A stretch of 64,000 nucleotides of DNA, taken from Aphrocallistes beatrix. Lineage: Eukaryota; Porifera; Hexactinellida; Sceptrulophora; Aphrocallistidae. Where the stretch lies: the NCBI GenBank assembly GCA_963281255.1, contig OY725499.1, positions 3,429,148-3,493,147 of the forward strand, written 5' to 3'. Under the pieces are notes generated by a model, which was not told the origin of the DNA, ran no database searches, and saw only the letters and a program-made list of their open reading frames with translations. This document shows, piece by piece, positions 1 through 15,100 of this stretch. Made by a program: the position numbers and the translations under genes. Each line of letters opens with the position of its first letter. The stretch's first letter is position 1.

Positions 1-141
1 AAATCTAAGATTAATATGTACGCAACAGTGTAACAGTGAAAATGAACAAGACACCATGGATCTAGAATATAAATAAGCATCGAGATGGTTATAAACCCGA
101 CGACTTAGATAAGATATGATGGTACGTATATGTATAATTAC

Positions 142-3100
142 CTTGTGCAGGATCAGTAAAGCGAGTTGATCTTCCCATCGATCTGTCATCGCCTTCTAAA
201 TCTCGTTCTCTCGGACCACGATTGAACCTAGAAAGAAGAGCATATTTCATACCGTATTATATTAATTATGATACCCATCAATAGAAATGCGGGGTCCATG
301 TTATAAAGAATGGACCCCAGGTCATTGGCAGGATTATTAATATACTCTTCCAAGCAGCAATAAGAGTCAAGACTCAGCTCGGTTAGTACGGTGGGTCGAG
401 TTCTCCATACAGTCATGTACTACATTTAGTGCTACCTGCTGTTCTGCTGTCTGTCCATGCGTGAGTTCGAGTCGTAGTGATGGTCATCGGAGCCGAATCT
501 AGAACGATGGCCTCTGCTGTCACCTGCAAGAGACATCTATTAAATTCCGCTAGCTATCAATGCCAATTCAAAGATAAAAATAGAAATAAAATTGTTTCAA
601 GGTTAAGATAAATAGGCAGCTTTTGATATATTTTAGTTCACAAAACTAGTATTTTAGATAAAACCCCAACTGACATCTAACAGAGTATTTTCTTACTCCA
701 AGACATACATATATAAATAGTTTATATTCGAATAAGGTCGATTTTCAATCTACACTTGGCAGCGTTCTCTTACTTGAAAAGAGAAAAATAATATATTTGC
801 TTTTGTAGTCTACTATCTTAAGCCACTTTGAAATAAATTCAGTAACTGTCGTAATGTGAGAGATAACAAATAGCATTGAGAAAGAGTAGACTCTGTATTG
901 CATCTCCTCGCTAAGATAATTATAAAATCCCTGGAAACTATGTTCCAATACCAAATAGTATGTACCCCTATGTGCCTCACACATTGGTCTATAGCCCTTT
1001 TTGTTAGACGTATACACACACACACCAAATACCAACATTGCACAGGAAGCATTACAACATTAGATTATAAGATGTACAATAATGTGAAGTAGATAGAGCA
1101 GTTAGCCTATTCTATAGTGAAGTATGTATAGTATACCTAACGAGTTTCAAACAGGACAATAATTGATATACGTACGTACGTGTAATTCATAATAAATGAA
1201 AGTGTTAAGGGCAAACATTTCGACTAGAAACCGCGCGGAAATATTAAAATTATAAAATTATTCGATGATGACTACAGAATTTAAAAAAATGTATACTCCA
1301 CTACGATATTACATAAAACAGATTGAAATTAATGAATAACGTAAAAATATAATAGAAACATTTTTGTCAATGTATATCTAGAGTCTAGACAGACTGGATT
1401 GATATCATGGAGAAATAGTAGACCACTTAAGTATGACTGTTGTACCATCAATTACTTAATACGTAGATACACACCCCTTGTAAATTCAGGAATTTTAAAT
1501 CATTAAAATGAACATAACTTGATTGATGATAATATATTTGTAGGAGTGTGTTAAATTTTAATAGAAAACCTGGGAGCTCCGTACTTATCACGATATATTT
1601 AGCATCATTGTATAGGAGCGATATACAGTTACAGGATAGCAGCTAGCTCTAGCACTATGTGCAAAGAAGGTCCATACCAGGAGGCATGATGGACTTACCA
1701 TGAGAGGGAGGAGGGCCGTAATTCAATCCAGGAAAATTTCCTAGAAAAAAATTTAGGGCCATTAAGATAAAGGAAGTATCAAGTTTTTCAACACAACATG
1801 CCAAATCCCTTCATGACAACTCTATGGGAGTACTGATCTACTATGGATTAAGAGTGGAGTAATTAAGGTTCGTTCGACTTTTGTTAGTATTTTATTTCTA
1901 TCAATCGACGGCATATACGCATCCTTTATTAATAAACGACCCTCCAAAGAGGAAGCTATAATTTTTGCTACCTTTTAGAAGTGTTTTATATATAAGATGT
2001 ATTGCTTTTTTCCATATTACTCAGCGGCATTTAAAAGTAAAAAAATATTTTCCTTAAAAGGGAATAAAAAAGGGCATGCCTAATTTACGGGAAGGGACGG
2101 CAACCCGTCCCGTAAATTAGGCATCTTAACTCGTCCCGTCCCGTAAATTAGGTATGCCCGATAAAAAATTAATAATCGATCGGCTATTCGAGGTTATCTG
2201 GTACAAATATCTAAATAGCGCATTAAAATAAACAAAAACAAAAAAATTTCTCAATTGTTGGAAGTGGAAACAATAGGAATGTTAGACTAGTATTGAAAAC
2301 AATGTCTCAGTAACACTGACATGATAGATACAGGTCTGTGTATATTCGCGGTTGGAACGTCATGTAACTAATAAAATCCATGAAACTGAACCGCAGAGAT
2401 TGTTCGATGAAAGTTTATGGATGGAATTATAAAACTAATCTGCTTAGAATCTATAATAAGGTAGAGTAAGAAGTAAGAAAGCAAACCTCTCGAACCATAC
2501 TGTGGATGCTCCATGCCACCGCTCTGATAGTCATTTCTCGGATAGTTAGGTGCACCATACTGTCCCTACACACATTAATAATAAAATCATGATACTATAA
2601 GTAGGTATTACAAAAATTCAAAATAACGCGTTTATGTGTAAAAAATAATCTCTTCCCATTCCGAACTGTACAAATATGCTCCAAATAATATATCCAGTGT
2701 TTCACACGTGTATTGAATAAAATAATAAGAAAATCGGTATAGAAAAGATTTAAAATTGGAGACTCTTACTAGACTCAATTTGGGGGAAACTCGCATAATT
2801 AATTGCTACTTCTTAGTAAATTGACTAAATTCACATTTTAAACAATGTAACCACTACGCTCTGAGCTTCAATCACAGAGCAAGACAGTTATAACTCTAAC
2901 AGCTAACCATGCTGCCGGATCCCGGGGGGCCCTCATACGGAGGACCTGGATTTGGCGGCTGTCTTCCCTGGGTGTCATAGGGGGGCGGGTTGCTCGGGTC
3001 TGAGTAGTTGATGGGAGGCTGCGGGGGTCCGTAAGGCTGGCTCGGGGCAGACCCATAGGGTTGGAGAGGAGGAGGTGCGGCTGAATAGGGGTCAGCTGTG

Positions 3101-6100
3101 CCAGTGCTCCCACCGGCTCCGCTGTAGTTAGTGTTCCCATACATTCCTGAGCTGCTCCCCTGGTAACTTGGCTAGTTGAATAGAACACCATGTTAATTGA
3201 TTCTTACACAGGACCCATTGAGCGAAACTTAATTAAAAGCGCAGAGAACTATTTATTCACCATCTAGAGTATTCCGTGGGTAGCTCAAACTTTAAACAAA
3301 AGTACCATTCAATATTAATTATGACATCATCGTTAAAAATCTGAATTTCATTTTTCTAGCATAGCTCTGCTCTGAATTGAGATAGAAGGTTGAAACAGAG
3401 GTAGTATAATATATTCCTATCATTCATATAGGAATTTCTTATTGGATTAAACGCCTTCATTAATCTATCCTGACTGACTAAACCATCCAGTACCTGCTGA
3501 GAATAGGAACCGTATTGAGCAGTTGAGTAGGTGGGGCTGGATGTCGAGTATGAGGTGCTAGAGATGCCTGTAGATGTACCAATAAGTCACAATGTTAAGA
3601 TGTGCAAGCAGTATGTAGCGTAGTCAGTAATTTTTTCTGGTAGGACTACTCAACTTTGAAAGCTCTGCAGACTATTTAGGAGCATGGGAGGGGACTCAAA
3701 ATATAATATACAAAATACGAAAACTTTGTCCAATTTTCGTAATCAAATAATGCTACCAAATTCAAAAAAATTGAGAGGGAAGTTGTGATCATAGTCGTAG
3801 TAAACTTATGCAAATAGGGGTTTACTCTCCTGAAAATTTGTAATTCTATGATACTCAGAAATCGATCCTGAACAATTCTTACATCTTTTGGAAGCAATTA
3901 AACGAATGAGGAAAATTAGATTATATTAGATAATGAATATTTAGATAGAAAGAAAGATATTTATCTATTATATTCCTCTTCATATTGAAACGCAAGAAAA
4001 ACAAAGACATCCATACTAACATTTCATCAAACATATGAAATGGAACTGAGGTAAACTGCAGGGGATACTATACGAGTTAATTATCAATTAAAATGTGTAA
4101 TATGTAATCAAGAAAATTCAATTCAGATACTACGTACATATTTAAGACTCTATCTAAACCATATTATTAAATTAGTATTTGAGAGGAAGAGTTATACAAC
4201 CGACAAAGCAACATGCAGCAATATTATATCAGTCTATGCCAGGGGCGGTCACAGGAATTTTCCAAATCGGGGCGAGTCGGGGCCAAAGGAAAAAAATACG
4301 GAGCCCTTACTATGATTTTGGCTTTGGGACCAAACTCGGGGCAAATGCCCCGGATGCCCCTGGTCTATGTGCCAGTGTAGATCGTAACTAACAGACTCGT
4401 GCTCATGGATTCACAAGAGGTTTAATTAACATCAGATAATTAACGTTTCAATTAACATATCTTCGATTTAATCTAAATGTATAAGATTGAAGACAAACAC
4501 TTACAAGTGTAGAGAGTAAACAACTACAAACCATGAAGATATAACGACTGAACATCTTAGGGATTATTGCATTAGCATTGTCAGGTGAATTATATTGATT
4601 CCCCTAATCAAAGACTGGTTTACTAAATAGTCTAGCATATTTCCCTCATAGCGTGATATGACTCCATTGCAAGAGATAGCTGAGTATGCTACTTAGACTT
4701 TACAGTAGTAGAACATGATTACAGAAGTATATTTCCCTTTTGGCATAACAAAGACGTACAGTATTACTACATTACTTCATAGCGGATGATTTGTTCAAAA
4801 TGTGCGTAATAACGTGTCCTGTAATAAGTACAGATTAGGGGATTTTTCGCAAAAAATGATCACTTGTGGGTGTTTAGCATATGAGCATAATGTATTACTT
4901 CGAAGCATTAATTAGCATATATATATACTATATACACATAATTATATCTCAAGAATTTGAGTCTTAATATTATATACACTACACTGCACTATTTAGAGAA
5001 TGGATAACAACACTTTTTTAAAACAAATCCCAACCCAGGATTACGTGGGAACTTTAATATTGTTAGCGACAGTCGTCATAATGATAATAAGTCTAATGAT
5101 CAATGTTGGTTTAGTAATAAAGTGCGGAATTTGGGGCTGGAGTACATACAAAAAATATATAATCTGTAAGAAATCACCTAACCTCCACCCTATCTACTCG
5201 GATGTCCAGTTTCTTTCTCAACAAAGAAAGCTTTACAACCTCAAGACCCACCTCATCAAGTATATCATAGCAACATGCTGTGGAAGTATTGAGGTAATGG
5301 GGTTTTTATGGATGGGAATGACTAATCTATTTTACAGTTTAAACTTAGCAAATAACAATGATACTCAAATACTGGAATATATACTAGATCAGAGTAAGTG
5401 TCAAGAACTAAAATCGGAGCTATACGATCAGCCCCTATATATTTTATTCTACAACTTCAACTACATATTCTTATTTTTGTTACTCCTTCTTTTCTCTATT
5501 CTAACTCGGTTTTTAGCCGCGAGGTATTACACACACCCATCCAAGCGTATCGTAATGAAATATATAGCCTGGTTTTCGGTGGAGTGCATTCTGGTCGCTA
5601 TATGTTCATCTAAATACACTATCATCATTTCTGCAGTATTGATTCCTCTACTCGTTCACATTAATTGGTTCTTGCTGGTTAGAGATAGTTTGATTCTGTC
5701 TCGTGTTCTCAAGTGCAAAATAAACGAGATCCGATTATACTCTGACAATACCATATTCTACAAACAGCAAATGGCAGCATTTCGATTGTATAGAATATTC
5801 AGAATTTGGCTGCTCTTGGCATTATACTTACTTGCTCTGACAATCACACTATTGTATGCCACTTTCATGGTAGAATTCATAATAAACAATTTTTGTTTGT
5901 TTAAACTAATATATGGTATACAGGCTCTGGATATTTCTGTTTCGATTCAGACTAGAGAATTTGTTGAAGATATACTAACTACTCTACAAATATCTTTGTT
6001 ACTTCTGTTCACACTTGCACACAGCCTACCATTGTGGTTCATAACCCTTTCTCCATTGATAACCAAGTGTATCAAGAGATTGGAGGATAGAGAGGAAAAT

Positions 6101-9100
6101 TACAGATTCAATTATGACAGATTACACCTTCTCATGGGGAGAAATAACTACGTAAACTGAGTCTCGTACTAAGCGAGTCAAAAACATCACCGATTCTGCT
6201 ATGTCAACCAAGATTGGAAGATAAAAATTAACATTAATCTATTTCTAAAAAACACATTTAGGAGTATGTGTGTCAAAGATTAATCCTTCTATGTTGTTAC
6301 TGATAATTGTGTATAAAATATTCCTTTTTTGGTAATAAAAATTAAAACTACGACAAAATCAGAACACTCCTTGTAAGGCTACCATTTATCTCGATGGAAT
6401 GAGGAGTATAGAAAGTTCAAAGTGTACATGGAACCAGCAGGCTTGCCATAACAGTGTGGTAGTACACCATAGTGTTAGATTGTCTGCAACACTCCCTGAG
6501 GATTCGCTAACACTACTTCTATAAGTAGCGTTCGATAGTAGACCTCAGAACATTATGAACCAATTAACCATTGACCGTAAGTCGCGATTCTAGCCCATAG
6601 CTAGCAGCAAGTAGGGGTGTACCGGATAGTGGTTCCAATTGTGATTGTGTATGAATTAAACATTAACTACAAAAAGGATAGAAACAGAAGCAATTTATTC
6701 AATTAACTACAATTTAATTCTAAAGCTATTCAACAGATCACAAAATTAAATAAGAATTATTAGAATTGAAAACTAAATATGTTATTTTATTAACAGATCA
6801 TATCTTACTATATACATATGTTGTGCAAATCAATTAAAAATACGTAAGCAGAACTCGGTCTTGATGTGATATTATGGTATCATTTATCAAATAAATATTT
6901 AGCCGGATAACCGGATAATTGAGTACCGGATATCCGGATCCGGCCGGAGTAGAAAATCTCTAATCCGGTACACCTCTAGCAGCAAGTACCGTAGACAAGT
7001 TTATATCTTCCAAAATATTAGTATATTTAGTTCTTTACAAATCTGTATTAATATATATTTATAATGGCCTGCGCTCCCTAATGACTTTTAGCTACTTAAC
7101 ACAGTTATTACTGGAAGATCAGAAGTGTTGAAATGTTGCACGTCCAACCAAAACTGAAATTATATATAAACTTAACCAACAACATCAACACTAAATAAAT
7201 TCTGAATTATATAAACAAGTTATACAAGTACGTATAAAGTATAAATAAAATTGAAGCAAATATTAGTACAGAGTATCAACTATGCTATGTTATAGTATAA
7301 TCTGATAACACCGCAGAGGTCAACACGAACTAGCTGAAAATCTTCAGTCACTCCCATCCCCACATATTCATCACTGCAGGTGGAAATAGAAATTTTAGAA
7401 TAGTGTCTTGTCTCTTCCTTTCTCATTTCATGATATTGCAATCTTCCACTATTATACGCGACAACAATGTTTTGGTCGAGAAAACTGCTAATAATAGCAT
7501 TACTATAAATATCTGAGCACAAAAACGTTGCTCCATACAGTTGACCCTCTTGAATAGGTACGGTACGAATACGTTCTCCCGTGGAAATAAGGAAGCGATA
7601 AATTCTCTCGGAATATCTATTGAAAATTCCACCTCCTATCGCAGCTAAAACAAATAAGATGTTACGAGATATACACAGGGTCAAAACTATTTCTTTATTC
7701 GGACATTTCCAAAAATATTTCACAAATTCTAGACCGGGAGTATAGACACAAATCGCTTTAGCATCCGCACAATACGCATATATATTTTCTTCCCTATCGC
7801 ACTCTATGGGACCGCCGTTGTGACTGATTGCCCTGATGCGGTTGTACTCATCGAGACAGATTAGCTGCTGACCTTCTGAAGACATCACGATGAGGGAATC
7901 AGTAAATTTCGATCTCATATGAAAATCATAATCTGAGCACTGGATAGGAAGTAAGGTTAGAAAGTAGCCTTCTAAGGTGCAAATCGAGATATAGTGCGAG
8001 TTTGTGTGGTCAACTCCATAAACAAATATTAGGTGTCTCGTAGAATGTAGAGAGGATGCGTATGCGGTTCCTATGGAGGTAGCGAGGATATCTCTATACG
8101 GTGGGTCTAGGATAGAGTAGAATTCTTTTCTCCGTGAAGGGGCTGATCGAGTTAGAACTCTTTTGCTCATAACAGTTAAAGAATTTAAAAAATGATCTAA
8201 TTTTGTTAAATATATGAGGTAATTCAGATTTCAAATTAACATTATGATCGAAATTTTTTATGACGGGAATAATATTAACATTATGATCGTATTTTTTTAT
8301 GACGGGAAATTAGCATTGTGATCGTATTTTTTTATGACGGGAAATTAACATTATGATCGCTATTTTTATGACGGAAATTAGCATTGTGATCGTATTTTTT
8401 TATGACGGGAAATTAGCATTGTGATCTAAACCTGAACCCGATCCGACCCCGATTCCGATTCTGGTACGTAATCTTAATTAATTAAGACGTACACTCGTTT
8501 ATGGCGTACTTTCGTCCAATAACGAATTTTAGATTATTTTTTACAATTCGTCGTTATATCATCACGCAGTTCAGCTTATTGTACCTTTTCTTCTCATACT
8601 ATTTGGACTACTCAACTTGGACTACTCAACTATATAAATACTTTAACCCCTGTAATAAATGGTCTCTCCTATCTGTGGATAATACGTACACAAGACCGGA
8701 TCATGCTGCTGTATTCTATATGTTTTCTTCCCTGCCGAATTATGTTAACTCTAAAGGTACCATCAAGGTGACACCTTACTTCAGCTGTTTTCAACCTTTT
8801 TTGGCTGTGGACCTCCTCCTATTAACCGTAATAAAAAATTTATAATCTTGTGGACCTTCTGATATCTTCTATGGACCACTAAGGGGTCCATGGACCCCAG
8901 GTTGGGAACCACCCCTTACTTGAATGATTACCTTGAATTCTTACTCAGTTCAAAAAACTTCAAATATATCCTAATGCTTCACAGTGATGTCGTTATCATT
9001 ACCAAATAACTGGATGAATATTGTGCACATTTGTTACCTCTGATCTGACAAAGATTTATGTGAATGTTAACTCCGGGTTTGGGTCCCAAGCCACCATGGA

Positions 9101-12100
9101 TTATTTACAACCCTAAAAACTAAAGAAAACGACGTACCACACTGTCCATGCTATACGACATTTCTTATAGGAGTTACCAATTAATTTCATAAATGATATC
9201 CAGCAATGAAGCAAACTAAGAGTCGACTAAAATATAATAATGTCTAGGATTCTAAGGATGAGTAATATAATTGCAATTGAGTTGGATATAACAATGAAAC
9301 ACTGATATCATCTAAGTATATCTACAAATCAAATGCTATAGCTTGAAATGTTAAGAATTCTTTTATTTTGTGTTAGTGATTCCTGAAGTGAGCAAAGAAA
9401 ACCGAGATAAGTACTACGTAATTCCAGATAAATAAGAGATATGCTATTGCAGAAGTGACTGAATAGAAAGAAGAATTAGAAGGGGTATTATGCACAGGCA
9501 ACTTCTCGAGTGAATCCCGAGAAAATGCACCAACGGGTTCATACTAATCATACTATAAAACCATTGTCGATACGAATGGATCAAAACAGTACAATGACGA
9601 CGGAAGGCAAAAAGCACAAATTTATATTAAAATTAGGTGCAAAGAAAAGGTATCAGAGAATTCCTTCTGATGATTTAGCCAACGAAATGAAATCGGAATC
9701 TGTGGAATCTCCTCAGGAGATAGATAACAACACCATCCCGAAAAGGCCTGAACTCTTCCCGAAAATCAGAACAAAGAATTCTCCCAAAACAAGAATTCTA
9801 CATTTCATCACACGTAGCAAAAGCGACTGTGGAGATAAAGGTAAATACTTGAAGTTGTCATCGCCGAAACAGACGTATCAAGCTAGCACAGAGGAGGTCT
9901 ACAGTAACGAGTATCAAGACAAGGTAGAACAAGAGAAAGATGACTAACCAGAGACTTCTCACTCTCAAAAGAAGACGGCAATCCTGTATTATACTGTATA
10001 GAATCACCTGAATGTACTACCCTATGCCTCTAGAGAAGATTTCTACTTCATGAATTAAAATTATTTGTAGTATCTCGAGTTATAAGTTTTTGAATGTTTA
10101 AACAGTTCGTTTCAAAATTCTCTTAGCCTGTCACATGTTAGCTCAAGTTATATGTGTACTCGTGTCTTCTGGAAGAAAAAATATAAATATTTTAGAAAAG
10201 CATTTAAGTCTACATGAAGAGCAGAGCAGACTGGAAAAATCCCATATAAACTATGCAATTTTAAACCATCTAAAACCACCTAAACCTATCCCAAAAAGTA
10301 TTACAAATTATTTTAAGAAACTTTGTAGAAGTGTACAAGCGAAATAATATTCTCAAAAAAGGTAGGTATTGTTTCATTGGAAATGCATGCATAGTTCTAG
10401 ATCCCTGCAGTGATCTAACTAATCTAGACGCATTATAAACACGATGTCAACTATGTATGTCTCTGTTATTGTGTCGATGTCAGTGACCCAAGTTTAAAGT
10501 ACAGTGACTAGGTGCCAGTCTAATTAACATTGTGATGCTTTTGAAAGTAGCATCTGGTGTGTTGTTCTCAGATAGCATTCCCCAATCTAACGATCATCAT
10601 GTTTTGACGGGGTTGTGAAATAGGATCAAGAGTAAACCAGCTATATAGTCATCTCCTGGAGTAGAAAGTCAGTTTTACTGAATTAAATTCATCTAATTGA
10701 CAGTCACATAGTGACAATAAAATGCCACAACGCAAATCTAAAAGTAAAAAGCATAAGAAAAAGAAATCCAAGAAGAATAGAAATAAAAAAAGTTCGAAAA
10801 AGAATGACGGAGCCCACAATTTCTTTGAATCAAGCAGCTATAGTGACCGTAACACCTGGTACGAGCCTGACCCGGAAGAAAGTATCTTCCATTCAGGAGG
10901 AGCGACATCTGACGATATCGATGATCTACTCACGAATTTGTCCAAGCTAACTCTACTCGAGTCCCCAATCGATTATTCCATTTCGATTCTTCACTTCAAA
11001 TTTCCTATTGAAGCTGTAGAATACGTCAAGCATTTTGGGCAATGTTTTGCTTGCAACAAGTGGTATCTAAAGTTGGGATGGATGGTGTTAGGCGAGAGAG
11101 AAGAAGTTTACGTCGAGGATATAAGAGTCGAGCTCAGTTTAGAAGATTTATTATTCATGAATTTAAACTTAAATGAGAAAGAAAAGGTCAACATTCCTAT
11201 CCCTAAGGAGAGGAAAACTAGACGTAGTAAAAATTGACGTAGTAAAAATGAAGTAACGCTACTGCTCTGATAAATTGTTTGTAAATATTTTTGTTTGTTT
11301 ATGTATCCAATGCTATGCTGTTCGTAGAATGTTTAACTAAACATTATAGGTTAGATATAAATCGGTTAATCTAACGTATTTTATGTTATAAATAGGGGGA
11401 TAGGATAAAACTATGAGAAAATATAAGTTAACGATCAAACAATGTTATAAAGTATTTTAAAAACACGGAATCCATGTTGCCTGTATAATAGCACGAATAA
11501 GTATTCTTAATTGAAACATATAAATGGGATTTACATCTGTGAATGGAATTGAAGTCATTCAACCATTGGACAGATGAGAATCACTATACAGGATTTTGCA
11601 TTCTCGAAGAAGCAACAAAGCGCGATGGTTTAAGAATTGTAAAAAATATTCAAATTCTTACGCACAGCTTCCTAATTGCTGTGTTGAAATAATTACACTG
11701 CGATTAAAGCACCACTCATTTAATGCCAGTGTATATTTCATTTTACAATCATTACATGTACGTACGTACTAATACACAATAAGTTACATCTACGTATGTA
11801 TATATAGGGCATTAGGATAACGAGATCATTGACCGCTCGAAATTTTCTACGTTTTTCCTTTAAACATCGTTATCTTATTAAGTAGTTAAATACATTAAAT
11901 TAACATTAAAAGGTAGCTACACATGCTGGATGGCCCAGAGAGGAACAAAATGTTCGCTATTCGAGCAGCGAAACAAGCGTAGGACCTACATTTAAATATC
12001 ACAAAAATATGTCCTATAGATAACAAAACGATCTGGAAATGATCTTGATTGAAATCGTCGATCATAATTTCACAAGGATCGGATCTTCTTTTTCAAGATC

Positions 12101-15100
12101 GACTAATGCCCTATATACTCGTACTCAGGCTTTCATCTAGGCGTACTGGGCGCGCCTAGAGGCGCGTATTTGATCCCATGGATAATTAGGCGTATGATTT
12201 TTTGAGGCTAGGCGCGCGGCATACTCCTACTTAGTCGCGCGGCATAAAACATATATAGAATGCTATATAAAAATGAGTCTAGGCGCGTAGAAAAATCGTG
12301 GCGTCCATTTAGGCGTATGAATTTGGAAAGCTGGATGAAACCCTGCTCGTACTGCACCCAAAATAAACCAATGTTAAAGATTAAATAATTTTTACTAAAA
12401 GATATATGGCAGTGGAGGACCGAGATAGCAGGGGACCGACTAGGGTGTCGCTTACTAGGAGTGGTCAATACATTTTTGGGATATATGCACATCAGTGGAG
12501 GACGCTAAAAGCCAACCTCAACCCCGAGGGCAGGACAGCCGGGGATCCATTTAGGTCCGGTTCGGCTAGGGTGGCCTGGATTCGGGAGGAGATACATTAT
12601 AATGTAAACGGATTTAAATCCGATCTGATGCTCAAGAGAAGCATACGATAATATTTTAAATGCCGACTAAAGAGAAATTTAACGGTGAATTTTTGTATTT
12701 TAAAAGGAAGATATCAGAAACTTTAGCAATATTTATCTATGATACATGCTTCTTACACCTCATATATTGGTAGACATGATTGACGAATATTTATATTCGA
12801 AAAAGAACTACACACACGTAGGTATATGTAAGATGGTGATAAACATTATAATATTGTATACTCAGAATATAAAAGCCATATTCACTAATTAAATAACTCT
12901 ATCATTGATTTGTAGTTGGTAATTTGGATAAAAATAGAATACTATGAATTCTCTATAGCATTAAATATATCAAATGGAATCCCTGCTTTATGAGTGATAC
13001 TATTATTAATGAAATTTGTTGGTTGGCATAACAGGTGGCAAAATAAAAAGACACAATAATACATGGCATCAGTGATGAGAATGAACAAGCAACGCAACAG
13101 AGATAAATTTAGTAACAAGCTTTAATATAAAAGGAAAGTATTACTGTTAAAATTAAGTACCATAATTCAACTAAAATAAAGAGAGAGTTTCAAGAAGTAT
13201 TAAATGGGATTAAATTATTGTAAGAGCGCAGTGGTGGATCCTGAATCTCTGAACAAAGGTGAAGTCATAATGAGCAGAAGGGTGAGCGAGCAAGGAAAAA
13301 GAATGAAGTCATTCCAGTACGGCGTGTACGTGGGGAATGCTCAAGTTATCCAGTACACGAACACAGGAAACAATTCAGGCAGTATTATCATGAGCAACTT
13401 GGAAAGTTTCCATCGAGGTGGAAAGCTACGCATAAAAACCAAAGGTCTGTTCAGGCGTGAGAACCTGAATACAGTAAGGAGAGCCACACACTTATATATC
13501 AATCCAGATAGAGCATGGAACGAGTACGACTATAAAGTGAGGAATCGTGAAACATTTGTAAAGTACTGCTCCACTGGAGTGTTCTACCGCACCAGTAACC
13601 TGGCGAGGAGGAGATTCATACGGGGCATAGCTAATGCCATCGTTGCTGCTGCAAGTGTAAAGTAATTGGATTTTTTTTCAGTAATGATCAAATTGTGCAT
13701 GAATATTTAATGTGTATCATTGCCCATACTGTCCTAGAGCAGTACAGATATCAGATTTTAATTGATCATTCTGTATAAAGAGAAATTTGTTTCTATTCAT
13801 TAAGATCTATTGAGCAGGTGCTGTCGCTTTTGGTATTATCACTTCGCAAATCTGAGGATGCGCTCCTACGCAAAATAAAGGAGCGCACTCCTTTAAAAAG
13901 ATTTATAAAAATTTCTTAAAAATTATCCTTCTTTTAAAACACACACACTAAAGGGTCAGACTTCTAGCCAAACAGCTACAAGCTAATTTCATAGTTAATT
14001 AATTATTTTTTAGTTTCTTCTTCTTAAACCTTCATCTTCTTCTAAAAATGCCTAGGTTCAACTCTATTGTTTTTGTGGGATAATGGCCATTTGTTCTGTC
14101 CCTAGGGATCCATGAACCCCAGATTGAGAACAACTGTGTTAGATAATCCAAGATATTATTTATATTGACGGGCTCAGAATGGGTTCTGCAATAATATAAA
14201 AATTAAGTACGTGTTGCAAACCCTCATTCTGATAAGTCAATTTAGGCGCCTTTTTACCCATACTTGAAATAATAACAAAAGATATACTACTTTTAAACAG
14301 AGAACTTGCATATTTGCAGCAGGCTAGCAATACATATTTTAGCATTTGAAGATCATTAAGACAATCATAAGACCGAATTTATTTAAAATGCAATTAAATA
14401 AGACTACGCATAAAGATTCAGACAGTCCATCCTAGCCCTTAATGATAGGATAGGAAATTGATTTAATTATTAAGATATAGATATATCAAATGACCTCAAA
14501 ATTATTCAAGAATTCAAGATTTTCTATTTGAAATAAAAGTATTTAAAATCTATTAAAAAACACCAATCATATCGGTGTTTTGTTTTTAACAAAAAAACAG
14601 CGACCTAATTAATTATGTTATTTTTCAGAGAAATATTCATGGATGGGCCTAAAACTAAGTGCTGACCATTGGAGCACTAATCCTGCCTTGCTAACCTTGT
14701 GGCACAATGCACAATATCTAAAATTAGAAGCACTTAGTCATATTGGCTTTCGTAATTTAAGTCAAGTAGAGACGTAGTATAAATACAAGGTAGTTGAGGC
14801 TTGGATAGATAAAGTACAATAAAGCAATAATAATATTGTATAGTCAGAAAAAGCTTGAATAACGTATACCTGTAATATCAAGTTATAATCTAAAGAAAAG
14901 AGTTTTCAAGAATTATTAAAATGGGATTAAGTTATTGTAAGAGTGCAGTGGTGGATCCTGAATCTCTGAATAAAGGTGAAGTCATAATGAGCAGAAAGGT
15001 GAGCGAGCAAGGAAAAAGAATGAAGTCATTCCAGTACGGCGTGTACGTGGGGAATTCCCAAGTTATCCAATACACAAACACAGGAAACAATTCAGGCAGT

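Noticed and set aside
2868..3191. 107-aa minus-strand ORF
   Set aside because: Wrong frame over exon 7 of the FET-like gene; the spliced frame encodes the Tyr/Gly/Pro-rich protein.
8501..8845. 114-aa ORF
   Set aside because: No recognisable domain, aromatic-rich AT-biased composition, ends in repeat remnants.
9510..9524. GTG start for the nested hydrophilic protein
   Set aside because: Non-ATG start is unlikely; the next in-frame ATG at 9525 is used.
12406..12651. 81-aa ORF
   Set aside because: Contains repeated cagtggaggac sequence and no domain; taken as repeat-derived.
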